Shown here: piece by piece, positions 1 to 9,751 of the stretch
Layout of the letters: each line of letters starts with the position of its first letter
Numbering within the stretch: position 1 is the stretch's first letter
From: Planctomycetes bacterium syqfu
GTDB lineage: Bacteria > Planctomycetota > Phycisphaerae > Phycisphaerales > Phycisphaeraceae
Direction: 5' to 3'
DNA: 64,000 nucleotides
Assembly: GCA_020974905.1 (NCBI GenBank)
Contig: CP087563.1
Span: 6,820,001 to 6,884,000 of the forward strand
Position numbers and translations under genes: made by a program
The notes under the pieces: model-generated
Database searches by the model: none
The model's input: only the letters and a program-made list of their open reading frames with translations
Told to the model about the DNA's origin: nothing

Positions 1-551
1 CCAACAAGTGTGTTGAATATCACCAAGCTCTGGGTTGCAAGTACACTGCCATCGGCGGCTTCTTCCCGCAGGAAAATCAGTACGATCCCCAACTCTGGAT
101 CGACTTTGCCAAGGAATACAACGACATCGTTGCCAAGCTTGCTGAGCATGGCCTGACCGCCGGCTATCACAACCACAGCCACGAATGGATCAAGTGCACC
201 AACGGCAAGACCCCGATCGAACTGATCCACGAAAACTCCAACGACAACGTCTGGTTTGAAATCGACGTGTACTGGGTCACCCACGGTGGTGGCGATCCCT
301 GTCAGTGGCTTGAAAAAGTCGCCGGCCGTTGCCCCGTCCTGCACTACAAAGACATGGGGATCGATCACGAACGCAATCAGTTTATGTGTGAAGTCGGTGC
401 TGGTAACCTCAACTGGGAACGCATCATCGAAACCACCAAGAAGATCGGCACCGAGTATGCCATGGTCGAACGCGACAGCGGTAAGCTCGATCCGTTTGAC
501 TCCTTGGAAGTCAGCCTCAAGAACCTTCAGGCCATGGGCCTCAAGCCGTAA
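1..551 (+). CDS. Sugar phosphate isomerase/epimerase (5'-truncated)
   Basis: The reading frame is open from base 3 to a TAA at 549-551, so the gene starts before the window. About 182 residues are visible. They read as the C-terminal part of a xylose-isomerase-like TIM barrel: GYHNHSHEW, then WFEIDVYWVTHGG and HYKDMG, which are the metal- and substrate-binding strands of this family. Such proteins interconvert or epimerise keto sugars or inositols in the cytoplasm; the substrate cannot be read from sequence. A strong hairpin terminator follows directly, so this is the last gene of its transcript. The family call is firm and the exact reaction unknown. Confidence 0.88.
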   Translation, partial: NKCVEYHQALGCKYTAIGGFFPQENQYDPQLWIDFAKEYNDIVAKLAEHGLTAGYHNHSHEWIKCTNGKTPIELIHENSNDNVWFEIDVYWVTHGGGDPCQWLEKVAGRCPVLHYKDMGIDHERNQFMCEVGAGNLNWERIIETTKKIGTEYAMVERDSGKLDPFDSLEVSLKNLQAMGLKP

Positions 552-583
552 TCTGATTGCGGTATAAAACAGATTCATCCTTG

Positions 584-623
584 CCAAGGCCGTGTTCACA
601 CCGAACGCGGCCTTGGTTTTTTT
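584..623 (+). terminator. Rho-independent terminator
   Basis: CCAAGGCCG (584-592) pairs with CGGCCTTGG (608-616) and is followed by seven T. It lies 33 bp after the stop of the isomerase/epimerase gene. Confidence 0.9.
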
Positions 624-765
624 ATATTTATTTTCAGGCAGTAAATCGAATGAGAGTTTGTGTTTAGCGTGAATGGTGATTGCTCTTGAGATGACTTGTA
701 ATTGATTATCAGATTCTTAAAAGTATAATATTAATGTTATAGTTTTTAGTTAAGTGTGTTATATT

Positions 766-1815
766 ATGGCAAAGCAACTTGAAGTCATCAATTTGGTGCG
801 TTCGCGGATCCGGCATGGTGATTATCTGCTTAATGGGGTTCCCGGCGAAAGACGTTTAGCCGAGGAGGCTGGCGTGAGTCATATGACTGCCAGAAAAGCC
901 GTTCAAACGCTCATTGACGAAGGCTTGTTGTCACGGAGCACGGGTGGTCGACTTCAAGTGGTCCGGCCTGAGGCGCATCGAGATATGTCGCCACGACAGT
1001 TGGCGGTGTTGATTCCAAATTTTCACTCGTCTGTTTTCGAGATGATGCTTGGGGAAATCAAGAATGCCTGCCAGGCTTACCGGATGAATGTCCGGCCGGT
1101 GCATTACGTTCATTGGAATGATCAGATTGTCCAGAATGCGTTGGATGCCTTTGACGGTGTGATGTTCATCCCGCTTGCTACACCGATGCCAGATCGTGTT
1201 TTGCGGCAGGTCTCCAACGCGAAATGTCCGGTGGTCTGTTTGATGCGGGATATGTCCGAGCATGGCATCCCCTCGCTGATTAAAACGCCGGTTCACTGGA
1301 TGGACCGACTGCTTGAGCATTTGCATGGCCTGGGGCATCAACGCATAGATTGTCTGAACACGCAACCTGTCGAGTCCGTTATCGAAGAACGGTTGGAGCA
1401 CTGGCAGAACTGGTGTCAAAAAAACAAGGTCGATGGGTTGATTTACAACCAGCCGGTTCAATCGTTTCAGATGCCCGCGGAACTGGCCTACGAAGTCGTT
1501 GACAGCATGATTCAAAGCAGGCAACCACTCATGTCGGCCTTGCTGTGTACCACGATGAATGTGGCCATGGGCGCGATTCGCGCCTTTGAAGACCATGGCA
1601 TCAAAGTCGGCAAAGATGTCGCGGTGGCAACCATCACCGGCGAAGGTTGGGAGCGATGGACCATTCCTCGTATCACGTCGTTGCAATGGGTTGATACCAC
1701 GCCACAGATGGCGCGATGTGTTGATTGGATCGTCAAGGGCGGTGGGGATTGGCCCGGTGATAAATGTCTCATGCCATCGGACCCGGTGTTGTTTATCGGT
1801 GATTCAACCGGATAA
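766..1815 (+). CDS. GntR-type winged-helix regulator with LacI-like sugar-binding domain
   Basis: A transcription factor of about 349 residues. Residues 1-66 form a GntR winged helix (GERRLAEEAGVSHMTARKAV, then DEGLLSRSTGGRLQVV). The rest resembles the periplasmic-binding-protein fold of LacI/GalR regulators, with VAMGAIRAFEDHGIKVGKDVAV and a late TSLQWVDTTP segment as in LacI C-termini. This AraR-like architecture usually senses a sugar. I chose ATG 766; an in-frame GTG lies at 754, and neither has a clear Shine-Dalgarno. It is 54 bp upstream of, and co-directional with, a prepilin-like gene and then a secreted glycoside hydrolase, which suggests local control of that pair. The effector is unknown. 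Confidence 0.85.
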   Translation: MAKQLEVINLVRSRIRHGDYLLNGVPGERRLAEEAGVSHMTARKAVQTLIDEGLLSRSTGGRLQVVRPEAHRDMSPRQLAVLIPNFHSSVFEMMLGEIKNACQAYRMNVRPVHYVHWNDQIVQNALDAFDGVMFIPLATPMPDRVLRQVSNAKCPVVCLMRDMSEHGIPSLIKTPVHWMDRLLEHLHGLGHQRIDCLNTQPVESVIEERLEHWQNWCQKNKVDGLIYNQPVQSFQMPAELAYEVVDSMIQSRQPLMSALLCTTMNVAMGAIRAFEDHGIKVGKDVAVATITGEGWERWTIPRITSLQWVDTTPQMARCVDWIVKGGGDWPGDKCLMPSDPVLFIGDSTG

Positions 1816-1869
1816 GTCGGCTATATCGGTGGGGGGAATGAACGCGTTATATTCAAACAGGAGAGACGC

Positions 1870-2544
1870 ATGGGTCGTATGAACCGTCATTATTCAACGC
1901 GTAGTGCGTTTACCCTGATCGAACTGCTGGTGGTGATTTCGATTGTTGCATTACTCATTTCGATCCTGCTTCCCGCTTTGAAAGACGCGCGGCAAGCGGC
2001 TGAGCGGATGAAGTGTCTGGCCAATCAACGCCAGATCGGATTGGCGGTCACCAGCTATGCGCATGCCAATGATGATTATATTGTCTGGGGCAAAATTGAT
2101 GGCATGAGTTGGACGCAACAAAAGGCGCCGGTTCCTGCTCACTTTGGCTATGACAAATGGGACGCGGATAAATTCACAGCGTTCAACGCGCCAACCGTAT
2201 TGAACTGTCCATCATCCAGGTGGAACAACCCAGGTGATCATGCCGACTTTATGGCCAATGAGACGTTGTTGAGAAATGTGACGGACACACGCCCCATGGT
2301 CAGAACCAATGTGATCATTTCACCCGCCAGTACAGTGGTGATGTTTGACCGCAAGGGAGGTAGTACGCCTGGTGTCGGACCACCACCTGATGGTTATGGT
2401 GTGTTCTGTCGGTACGCCAATTACAAGGGATCGGATAGTTGGCGGATTTTGTCTACCCGTCATCATGAAGCCCACAATTGTCTCTGGTTTGATGGGCATG
2501 CCAACTCTGTTCCCAACGGCATGTTAACGTCAGAGAATTTTTAG
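1870..2544 (+). CDS. Prepilin-type (H-X9-DG class) secreted protein
   Basis: 224 residues with a type IV prepilin N-terminus: a short basic leader, a likely cleavage between Ala13 and Phe14, then [20 protein letters not shown] and [24 protein letters not shown]. The C-terminal part carries [19 protein letters not shown], matching the H-X9-DG motif of planctomycete and lentisphaeral pseudopilins. It is expected to be processed by a prepilin peptidase and exposed on the inner membrane or beyond. AGGAGAG lies just before the ATG. It sits between a sugar-type regulator and a glycoside hydrolase. Two paralogues with the same kind of neighbours occur at 6009-6788 and 38597-39313. Its molecular role is not established. 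Confidence 0.9.
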   Translation: MGRMNRHYSTRSAFTLIELLVVISIVALLISILLPALKDARQAAERMKCLANQRQIGLAVTSYAHANDDYIVWGKIDGMSWTQQKAPVPAHFGYDKWDADKFTAFNAPTVLNCPSSRWNNPGDHADFMANETLLRNVTDTRPMVRTNVIISPASTVVMFDRKGGSTPGVGPPPDGYGVFCRYANYKGSDSWRILSTRHHEAHNCLWFDGHANSVPNGMLTSENF

Positions 2545-2633
2545 ACTCGTAAATTGAATGTTTTTTTGTGATGTTACTTCTGAATGAAATCAGATGTGGC
2601 TGCAGGTTGTCTATTGCATTGAAGGATTGTGTT

Positions 2634-4634
2634 TTGAAACGAATGATGAAAATGTTGTGTCTGATAGTGATGCTATTAACGTGCTTGCCAATCACGGCAC
2701 AAGCTCAGCAGTCCATTGCGGATTTACAGGCGATCAAACCGGTGCCGTGCTTTGGGGTGTGTACGCATCTGTATCGTCGGGATCAGGGATGGAAGGTTGA
2801 GAAGCTCATCCCAATCATGCAGAAAATGGGCGTTTCGGTGATTCGTGATGGGATCATCTGGCGTCGCACCGAAACCGTCAAGGGTGAATATACACTGACG
2901 CCTGAAACCGACCAGTGGATCAAGGCCATCAGTCAAACGGATATCAAAGTCATCTTGGTGCTTGCCTATGGCAATCGGCTTTATGACAACCCGCTTGATG
3001 TCGAAGCTTATGTCAACTTCGTTACCTGGATTGCTGAGAAGTTCAAGGATCATCCCAATATTCTGGCGTTTGAAGTCTGGAATGAACCGAACAATTTTCA
3101 GTTCCGAAAAGAGTACGGTGGTCAATGGCAAGGTCGAGACAACGCGCCTTGGATCACGCCGTTTGCCGAGTTGGTGCAAAAAGCGACTGCTGCGATCAAG
3201 AAGGTCGATTCGGATCGCCTGGTCATTTCCGGGGCAGGCAATCCACCAGCCTCACAGTACATGATGGCACGTCATCCCGAAGCCTTCGAGCAACTTGATG
3301 GGTTGACCAGTCATCCCTATACCTTCCGTCTTCCCCCGGAAATAGTCCCTTGGGGTGGTCCCAAACTTGATGCACGCGATGGTATTGCCAGTGCCGATTC
3401 GGATCATACGCTGACGTCCATGTGGCAGATTTTTCAGGATGGCATGAAGAAGAATCTCTCCAAACAAATGCCCATCTGGGTGACGGAAGTGGGCTACACC
3501 ACATTCAATCACACCGCCAAGCCCGGACTCAGTGCTGGCTTTACCGAGTCGGCACAGGCTGCTTATCTGGTCCGTGGGTTGGTGGCAAACCTGGCGCATC
3601 CTGATGTGAAAGTCTGGTGTGTTTACGACCTGATGAACGATGGTATCGATCCTTTGCACGGTGAATCACAGTTCGGCATCGTGCGTCATGAACGCGAAAA
3701 CCTTGAGCCCAAGCAAGCCTTCTTTGCTTTGCGTCGGACGGCAGATTTACTGGGGGCAAACTGGCAAGCATTGGAAGAACCTTTGGCATACCTGATCGAC
3801 GATTCACGCGAATTAGATCAAGGTGGTCCCTGGCAACAACTACCTGTCGACAGCTTTGTGACCGACAAAAACAACTATGTTTATTGGTTTAAAACCGACA
3901 CCGGCTACGTGACATTTCTCTGGAAGGGGGGACGGATCAATACCGAATTCAATCCACCACTGGTCAGCTTCCCGACGTTGACAGTGCCAACGGATACGCA
4001 AATCACGATCACGGATCTGGTTAGCGGTAAGCAACTTGATGGCATGGTCGAACGGAGTGGTAATCATGTGACGTTAAACCATGTTCCCATGTTTGGGCAT
4101 CCTATTGCGATCCATTGGCAAACGTCCGGCACCATCCTTGCGGTCCAGGCACCCAAAGAAACGACAGTCCAATTACCTTTGACTGACGAAGGTGGTAAAT
4201 GGAAATTCACCAATGGGCCCGAATTCAAAGGTGCCAAAGGCGACATGGCATTGCCGACTGACAAAGAGCAGCCATTAACACTCAATTTCGACTTTACCGG
4301 TGGTGGCGCGTACGTTGCAGCGATCAAACATCTGGATCCCAAACTCAATGTTTCCACCTTGAATATTGATCTGGATAGCCAGAGCAGTAAGACTACCCTG
4401 CGCGTTTTCGACAAGACGGGCCAGGTCTTTCAATACAGCCTCACAGGCAAGGGCGGTGCCATTGAACTCGGTAAAACCAAACCCAATGTGGTGTTCGGCG
4501 GCGCAAAGGATAAACAGGTCCATCATCCCATTCGAACCCTCTGGATTCTGGCAGGCAATATGCGAAATGGCACCAAGCAAGGTCAGCTAAAGCTCAATGC
4601 CATCACAGCAACCCTTGGGCCTGTTGCCCGGTAA
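2634..4634 (+). CDS. Secreted clan GH-A-type glycoside hydrolase
   Basis: About 666 residues. The best start is TTG 2634, with GAAGGA seven bases upstream; a longer frame opens at 2568. A signal peptide (MKMLCLIVMLLTCLPITAQA) precedes a TIM barrel. FEVWNEPNNF holds the likely acid/base Glu151 and MPIWVTEVGYTTF the likely nucleophile Glu285, the spacing and context of GH5/GH39-like clan GH-A enzymes. After about residue 360 come beta-rich domains. The enzyme should hydrolyse a polysaccharide outside the cytoplasmic membrane; the substrate is not readable. It is the third gene of a regulator, prepilin, hydrolase series. The clan call is strong and the family number uncertain. Confidence 0.85.
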   Translation: MKRMMKMLCLIVMLLTCLPITAQAQQSIADLQAIKPVPCFGVCTHLYRRDQGWKVEKLIPIMQKMGVSVIRDGIIWRRTETVKGEYTLTPETDQWIKAISQTDIKVILVLAYGNRLYDNPLDVEAYVNFVTWIAEKFKDHPNILAFEVWNEPNNFQFRKEYGGQWQGRDNAPWITPFAELVQKATAAIKKVDSDRLVISGAGNPPASQYMMARHPEAFEQLDGLTSHPYTFRLPPEIVPWGGPKLDARDGIASADSDHTLTSMWQIFQDGMKKNLSKQMPIWVTEVGYTTFNHTAKPGLSAGFTESAQAAYLVRGLVANLAHPDVKVWCVYDLMNDGIDPLHGESQFGIVRHERENLEPKQAFFALRRTADLLGANWQALEEPLAYLIDDSRELDQGGPWQQLPVDSFVTDKNNYVYWFKTDTGYVTFLWKGGRINTEFNPPLVSFPTLTVPTDTQITITDLVSGKQLDGMVERSGNHVTLNHVPMFGHPIAIHWQTSGTILAVQAPKETTVQLPLTDEGGKWKFTNGPEFKGAKGDMALPTDKEQPLTLNFDFTGGGAYVAAIKHLDPKLNVSTLNIDLDSQSSKTTLRVFDKTGQVFQYSLTGKGGAIELGKTKPNVVFGGAKDKQVHHPIRTLWILAGNMRNGTKQGQLKLNAITATLGPVAR

Positions 4635-4667
4635 ACACACCATTCGACATCCAATCTGACATTCTCG

Positions 4668-4694
4668 ACACGCAGATTCGTTCTGCGTGTTTTT
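4668..4694. terminator. Hairpin terminator between convergent genes
   Basis: ACACGCAGA (4668-4676) pairs with TCTGCGTGT (4682-4690) and is followed by four T. It ends the hydrolase transcript and lies just before the end of the opposing LacI gene. Confidence 0.8.
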
Positions 4695-4719
4695 AATTGT
4701 CGCATCGTGGTGGTCTGTT

Positions 4720-5817
4720 TTAAGTCGTGAGTTGTTTGACTGAATCGCCCAACACCAACTCCGGCTGGATCATGGCAATGGTGTTTTGCATATCACGAAT
4801 TGCATTGCGTCCGCCTTTGAGCATATGCATCATTACTTTACCTGCCTGCAGGCCCATGTCGAAGATGCGATGATCGATGGTGGTCAAGCGTGGCGTGAGA
4901 TATTCGTGAAACAACGCATCGTATCCCGTCAGACTTAAATCTTCGGGAATGCGAAGCCCAGCTTGCAGGATCGCGCGGTGGGCGCCGATGGCAATGATGT
5001 CACTGTAGCAAATCACAGCGGTGAAGTCGAAAGGCTTTTTCAGGCGTTTGGCAACGTGCTGGCGAGCAGTCTCTATGAGATTGGGTTCGTAGAAGTCTTC
5101 AGGCTTTGTCGGTTCAGGATAGGGGCAAAACTCACACTGACAACCCTTGCTTGCCATCACCTTGAGCATGTGCCGTTCACGTTCAACAAAACGATTAGGG
5201 CGCGTGGTGTCGGCACTGACCCAGAGCATTTTTCGATGCCCCTGATCATAGAGATGTTCAATGAGTTGGGTAATGCCGTCCATCTCATCAAAGAGGATCG
5301 TCGGGATGCAGGTGGGTTGGCGTTCTTCGAGACTGATGATTGGGATGTTGAGCGACTCTTCCATGAGCTTCTTGGCCTGCGTGTCGGATGAGAGTTGCAA
5401 GGCGATCATGCCATCAATGCGTTTGCTCTTGGTCGCTCGGATGCCACGTTCGATGGCAGAGCGTTCAGGTGAGGGCCAGATTTGCATCAGGTAATAGCCG
5501 TGGGGCGTTAATGCGGTCTGAATGCCATCAGCAATCTGGTGGAAGTAGTACCGGCTTGAGCGTCTGGGGTTTGCCAACTGATCAGGATTGTCGACCAGTT
5601 CGATGACCAGGCCGACGGTTTGCGTTTTGCCGGTACGGACGGTGCGCATCTGGTAGTTGGGGACATAGCCCAGATCTTCAGCGGCCTGATTCACGCGGCG
5701 GACACAATCCTTGGAGATACGGTCAAATTGCTTGCCATGGTTGAGCACCACACTGGCGGTGGTGACAGAGACTCCGGCGGCGGTGGCGACATCAGCAAGT
5801 TTGGGGGATTCAGGCAT
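4720..5817 (-). CDS. LacI-family transcriptional regulator
   Basis: About 365 residues. The N-terminal helix-turn-helix reads KLADVATAAGVSVTTASVVL with the usual hinge region (GYVPNYQMRTVRTGKTQTVG), then a sugar-binding domain with DFTAVICYSDIIAIGAHRAI and PEDLSLTGYDALF near the C-terminus, and LTTIDHRIFDMG after it. I used the ATG at 5817, ten residues inside a longer frame, because the HTH normally starts there. The gene is divergent from a prepilin-like gene and a 933-residue hydrolase, so a repressor acting on the shared 190-bp intergenic region is the simplest model. Inducer unknown. Confidence 0.9.
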   Translation of the reverse strand: MPESPKLADVATAAGVSVTTASVVLNHGKQFDRISKDCVRRVNQAAEDLGYVPNYQMRTVRTGKTQTVGLVIELVDNPDQLANPRRSSRYYFHQIADGIQTALTPHGYYLMQIWPSPERSAIERGIRATKSKRIDGMIALQLSSDTQAKKLMEESLNIPIISLEERQPTCIPTILFDEMDGITQLIEHLYDQGHRKMLWVSADTTRPNRFVERERHMLKVMASKGCQCEFCPYPEPTKPEDFYEPNLIETARQHVAKRLKKPFDFTAVICYSDIIAIGAHRAILQAGLRIPEDLSLTGYDALFHEYLTPRLTTIDHRIFDMGLQAGKVMMHMLKGGRNAIRDMQNTIAMIQPELVLGDSVKQLTT

Positions 5818-6008
5818 AATGGTCTCAATGCAAAAACATAACTGCAATTGATTTTAGGCAGTGTTATCGCATGATCAAATGGTTTTTGCAGAACTTTTTC
5901 TGTTTTACCAACTATTTTTGCATACAAGGAAGTAGAAAATCACTATTGGCTGCATTAATGTTTTTTCATTAGGACTGAGAAACGCTTTTGTCTACAATGG
6001 AGTTGCCC
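5818..6008. promoter_or_regulatory. Divergent promoter region of the second CAZyme module
   Basis: This AT-rich gap separates a LacI-family gene from the prepilin/hydrolase pair and must hold both promoters. No unambiguous LacI-type palindrome stood out by eye, so the operator position is left open. Confidence 0.4.
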
Positions 6009-6788
6009 ATGTTCAACTGCTACATCACACGCAAGGCTTTTACGCTTATCGAACTGTTGGTGGTCATCAGCATTGTGTCATTGCTGGTGGCGATCCTGTT
6101 ACCGGCTTTGGCATCCGCACGGTCTGCGTCCCGCAGTTCCCAATGTCTGGCCAATATCAAAAGCCAAATGCTGGCGATCCAACTTTATGCATCAGACTTT
6201 GGCGATTATGTGCCACCCTACTACATCCGTCGCCCATCGGCTTCGTGGCCCGGCCCCAAAGGATATCCAAGCTATCATGACGCTAAACTTTCCGATGGGA
6301 TTCTCCTGGGGCAGTACACACAAAACGAAACACTGGCCAATGGGAGCCAGACTCAGTTTGCCTACATCCGCGAAGGTAGTATTTGGGAGTGTCCCGATCG
6401 GCCGGTGACATGGACGGGCCAGATGCAGTCACATTATGCCGGTGCGGATACGGTTTTCGCCAAGTGCGATTCAATTTTGTTATGGTCAGAGATGTGGCGA
6501 ATATCAGATATTTTGATACCGTCCAAGTTAATCGGGACGGCCGATGCCGGTAGTACCAGCTACCATCCTGGTTTCAGTGGAACGTTTAACATGGCCACGG
6601 ATGAGCAAATCCATGCCTATGGGAATTACTCCACCGGATCGATCTATTACGTCGGCAATATCCGTAAACGTCATCATCTTCGCAAGACTTGCAACATGGG
6701 TTTCTTTGACGGACATGTTTCAAATTTCGCGAATCTGAATGATGAATATGTTGCTGGACGATTGGATATTAAACGTCCCAACTATTAA
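6009..6788 (+). CDS. Prepilin-type (H-X9-DG class) secreted protein
   Basis: About 259 residues. The chosen ATG (6009) has GGAG six bases upstream and gives a short leader, MFNCYITRKA, before [20 protein letters not shown] and LPALASARSASRSSQCLANIK. Starts at 5988 (TTG) and 5997 (ATG) would lengthen the leader. The C-terminus has KRHHLRKTCNMGFFDGHVSNF, the H-x(9-10)-DG signature also seen in its paralogues at 1870 and 38597. It should be a pseudopilin-like protein handled by a prepilin peptidase. It lies 64 bp upstream of a large secreted hydrolase and divergent from a LacI regulator. Function unproven. Confidence 0.9.
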   Translation: MFNCYITRKAFTLIELLVVISIVSLLVAILLPALASARSASRSSQCLANIKSQMLAIQLYASDFGDYVPPYYIRRPSASWPGPKGYPSYHDAKLSDGILLGQYTQNETLANGSQTQFAYIREGSIWECPDRPVTWTGQMQSHYAGADTVFAKCDSILLWSEMWRISDILIPSKLIGTADAGSTSYHPGFSGTFNMATDEQIHAYGNYSTGSIYYVGNIRKRHHLRKTCNMGFFDGHVSNFANLNDEYVAGRLDIKRPNY

Positions 6789-6852
6789 TTCTTAACCAAG
6801 TGCATTCGTATTTAACCTGCAGGCCAGTTCCACTTTTCGATCAGGAGATGTG

Positions 6853-9651
6853 ATGTTCAATCATCGAAATTTTTTTTGTCGGTTTTCCACGCTTTGTATG
6901 CTGCTGTTGATTGTCAGTTCAAATATTCATGCCCAGCAACTCACGGTGTTCACCAAAGGTCCGCAAATCAAAGTAGTCGACGAACATCTCAAGCCGATTT
7001 TGGAAATCGCTCCAGGCATGTGGGGACCGGGTTGGAAATATCAATCGTTTCGAGGTGACTATCAAGACAAAGGCAATCGCTATGTCGGTTCCTTTGGTGG
7101 CAAAGTACGCGGGACCAATGCGCCTTTTGATTTTGATGTTGTTCTTCAAGTGCTTGATAAACGCCAATTCAAAATCACCGCCAAATTGCAGGCCGTTGAG
7201 GATACTGATTTAACCATGGCCATAATGGCAATCAATATCGCCAAATCGATTGCTGGTAAAGAACGTCTGAATTTGATCCGAACAGATGGGCAGAAAAAAA
7301 TTGATTTACCATTGGGGCGTGGCGATCTTGGTGATGGGATCACGCAATTGAAGTTTGCTGATGATCAGGGCAATGATTACATCATCCGATTTACTGAGCC
7401 GGCACGCGCAGGGATGGATCGGCAGGTACGTGTCTCATTGGCAGGTAGTCATCTCAAGGCCAATGTCATACACACGGCTGAAATGACAGTGCAATTGCCG
7501 TTTGATACACAGTTCGCCATGTCACCCGATGCCGTCACCATGCCGGAGAACTGGGAGGACTGGTTTATCTGGGATGCATCTGCTGACATGTCTCAAAATA
7601 GCATGTTTGACATGAGCTCGTGGTTGGATAAACCTGCTGGCAAATATGGTCGGGTCACGCGCGACAAAGACCAGCTGATCTACAATGGCAACCCAATCCA
7701 ATTTTGGGGTATCAATATTTGCTATTCCAATACTTTTCCTGAACATGAAGTTGCTCAACAGAAAGCAAAGTTCTACGCTCGCTATGGCATTAACTCCGTA
7801 CGGTTTCACAAGTTTGCTGATGGATCGACATGGAATGGTTTGCTTGATCCAAACAGTTACGTGAAGTTCAATCCAGAACGCTGCGAAAAAATGGATTACC
7901 TTGTCAACCAGTTCAAGGAGCAGGGCATCTTCGTCAAGCTCTCAGCCAACTTTGGACGGGCACGATTACTTAAGGACGATTTGAATCGTGTGCCCTATTT
8001 CAAGGAGTTGGGTGCTGTCAAACGGGGTGTACTCGACCCGGGAAATGGCGCAATTTTTCTCTCACGTGAACTGCAGGACATTCAAATCGAGCAATGTACT
8101 AATTTTCTCAAGCGAACCAATCAATACACCCGCATGACCTATGCACAAGATCCAGTGGTTATGGTTGTGGAATTGATCAATGAAGATTCTGCCTTGTTTT
8201 ATGGTACATTTGGTGCTTTGCGTCGCTCATCAACACTAAAGGAACGCGCTGGAGAAGCTTTTGGTAAATGGCTTCGCAAACGCTACGGCAGTATCGACAA
8301 TCTCAAAAATGCATGGGGGAATGTGCTCAACAGTTTTGCAGCAGAAAAGGTGACAGGGGAAACATGGGATGGCAAAATCTATCCTGCAGGTAATCCATGG
8401 TTCTATGAGCCTCAGCAGCTGGCTGGTTTGATGAAACCACGCAAACAACGCCTGCTCGACACCATGCTCTTTCTCTACGAAATCCAAAACGACTTCTATG
8501 ACCGTTTTGTCAAAGCCATCCGCGACACAGGCTACGAAGGCCAAATCATGGCTTCCAACTGGCAGGCAGGTAGCGCCTTCAGTCATTTCTACAACCTACA
8601 TTCTGATTCGCGCATAGGCTTGATTGATCGGCATAACTATTTCGGTGGCGTTGGAACCATGGTCAGCAATCCAGGCAGTGGCAGCCTCAGTAGTGGCATG
8701 CAGCAAGTCGCCGATCGTCCCTTCATGCTCTCTGAATGGATTCATACCTTCCCCAATGAGTTCGGCGTCGAAGGCCCAGCAATCATCGGTGCCTATGGTA
8801 TGGGGCTAAACGGGTGGGATGTTTCATACATGTTCCACAATGGTGATGACGGGCGCTTTCGGGATCGCCTGGGGTACAAGACATGGGATGTCATTGCACC
8901 TCAAGTCTTTGGTGTCTTCCCGGCGGTTGCAAGACAGGTCATTCGTGGAGATGTCAAGCAATCAGAGATGGTCTTTAACCGCAATGTACATGTTCCCTCC
9001 ATGGCAGATGGCAAACTGGGGTTCGATGATAAAGTTCAGCAAGGCTATGACGACAAGGTCTTCTCAAGCAAGACGGTCCCCGCACAAACATTGGCGATCG
9101 GACGAAGCGTCATCGACTTTACTGACACGTTCAAGCCTACACCTACCGTCGATATCAGCCCGTTTATCTCTGATAACAAGATACGGTCTTCAACAGGCCA
9201 GTTGGCATGGCAAACCGGTGAACATGTCCGTGATGGGTATTTCACCATCAACACGCCCGGCACACAGGCTGTCGTCGGCTTTGCGGATGGCAATACCCAA
9301 CAACTTGATGATGCATCCATCACAACACATACGCCTTTTGCAGCAGTCTATGTCTCCGCCCTGAATGCCGATGGACAAATCAATTCAGATAAACAGCTGC
9401 TCATCACTGCTATCGCGCGTGTCCGGAACACCGGCATGAAGTACATGGCTGGCCAACTCATCGACAAGGGCAAGGGCCCCATGCGAGTTGAACCTGTCAA
9501 GGCAACCATCAAACTCAAGCGATCTGGTGGCACATTATTTGCCTTGGATCAAGATGGTTGCCGCACCGGTCAGAGTTATTCCATCAATCATGGCCAGGTT
9601 CAGATTGATACGGCCAAAGACAAGACGTTTTACTACTTGATTGAGTATTAA
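6853..9651 (+). CDS. Large secreted clan GH-A-like glycoside hydrolase
   Basis: 932 residues from ATG 6853 (AGGAG five bases upstream; a GTG lies three bases before). A signal peptide ends near SSNIHA/QQ. Residues about 30-220 form a beta-rich domain. The middle is a TIM barrel: NPIQFWGINICYSN, GINSVRFHKFADG, then VVMVVELINEDS with likely acid/base Glu444 and RPFMLSEWIHTF with likely nucleophile Glu628. The last 250 residues are beta-rich. The architecture matches uncharacterised planctomycete cellulase-family hydrolases acting on marine or plant polysaccharides; the substrate is unknown. It is the last gene of the second regulator, prepilin, hydrolase module and is followed by a terminator. 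Confidence 0.85.
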   Translation: MFNHRNFFCRFSTLCMLLLIVSSNIHAQQLTVFTKGPQIKVVDEHLKPILEIAPGMWGPGWKYQSFRGDYQDKGNRYVGSFGGKVRGTNAPFDFDVVLQVLDKRQFKITAKLQAVEDTDLTMAIMAINIAKSIAGKERLNLIRTDGQKKIDLPLGRGDLGDGITQLKFADDQGNDYIIRFTEPARAGMDRQVRVSLAGSHLKANVIHTAEMTVQLPFDTQFAMSPDAVTMPENWEDWFIWDASADMSQNSMFDMSSWLDKPAGKYGRVTRDKDQLIYNGNPIQFWGINICYSNTFPEHEVAQQKAKFYARYGINSVRFHKFADGSTWNGLLDPNSYVKFNPERCEKMDYLVNQFKEQGIFVKLSANFGRARLLKDDLNRVPYFKELGAVKRGVLDPGNGAIFLSRELQDIQIEQCTNFLKRTNQYTRMTYAQDPVVMVVELINEDSALFYGTFGALRRSSTLKERAGEAFGKWLRKRYGSIDNLKNAWGNVLNSFAAEKVTGETWDGKIYPAGNPWFYEPQQLAGLMKPRKQRLLDTMLFLYEIQNDFYDRFVKAIRDTGYEGQIMASNWQAGSAFSHFYNLHSDSRIGLIDRHNYFGGVGTMVSNPGSGSLSSGMQQVADRPFMLSEWIHTFPNEFGVEGPAIIGAYGMGLNGWDVSYMFHNGDDGRFRDRLGYKTWDVIAPQVFGVFPAVARQVIRGDVKQSEMVFNRNVHVPSMADGKLGFDDKVQQGYDDKVFSSKTVPAQTLAIGRSVIDFTDTFKPTPTVDISPFISDNKIRSSTGQLAWQTGEHVRDGYFTINTPGTQAVVGFADGNTQQLDDASITTHTPFAAVYVSALNADGQINSDKQLLITAIARVRNTGMKYMAGQLIDKGKGPMRVEPVKATIKLKRSGGTLFALDQDGCRTGQSYSINHGQVQIDTAKDKTFYYLIEY

Positions 9652-9693
9652 ACGATGGGCATACATCATCCGCTACGTATGTGAAACACAAAT

Positions 9694-9728
9694 AAAAAAA
9701 CGCAGACCGTCAATGGCCTGCGTTTTTT
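9694..9728. terminator. Bidirectional terminator
   Basis: CGCAG (9701-9705) pairs with CTGCG (9718-9722), flanked by a run of A on the left and T on the right. It lies between convergent genes and can serve both. Confidence 0.85.
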
Positions 9729-9751
9729 GTTTTGGATCAAAGACAAATGAA

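Noticed and set aside
931-1686. Minus-strand open frame of 251 codons
   Set aside because: It is antisense to the GntR/LacI-like regulator and lacks motifs or a ribosome binding site.
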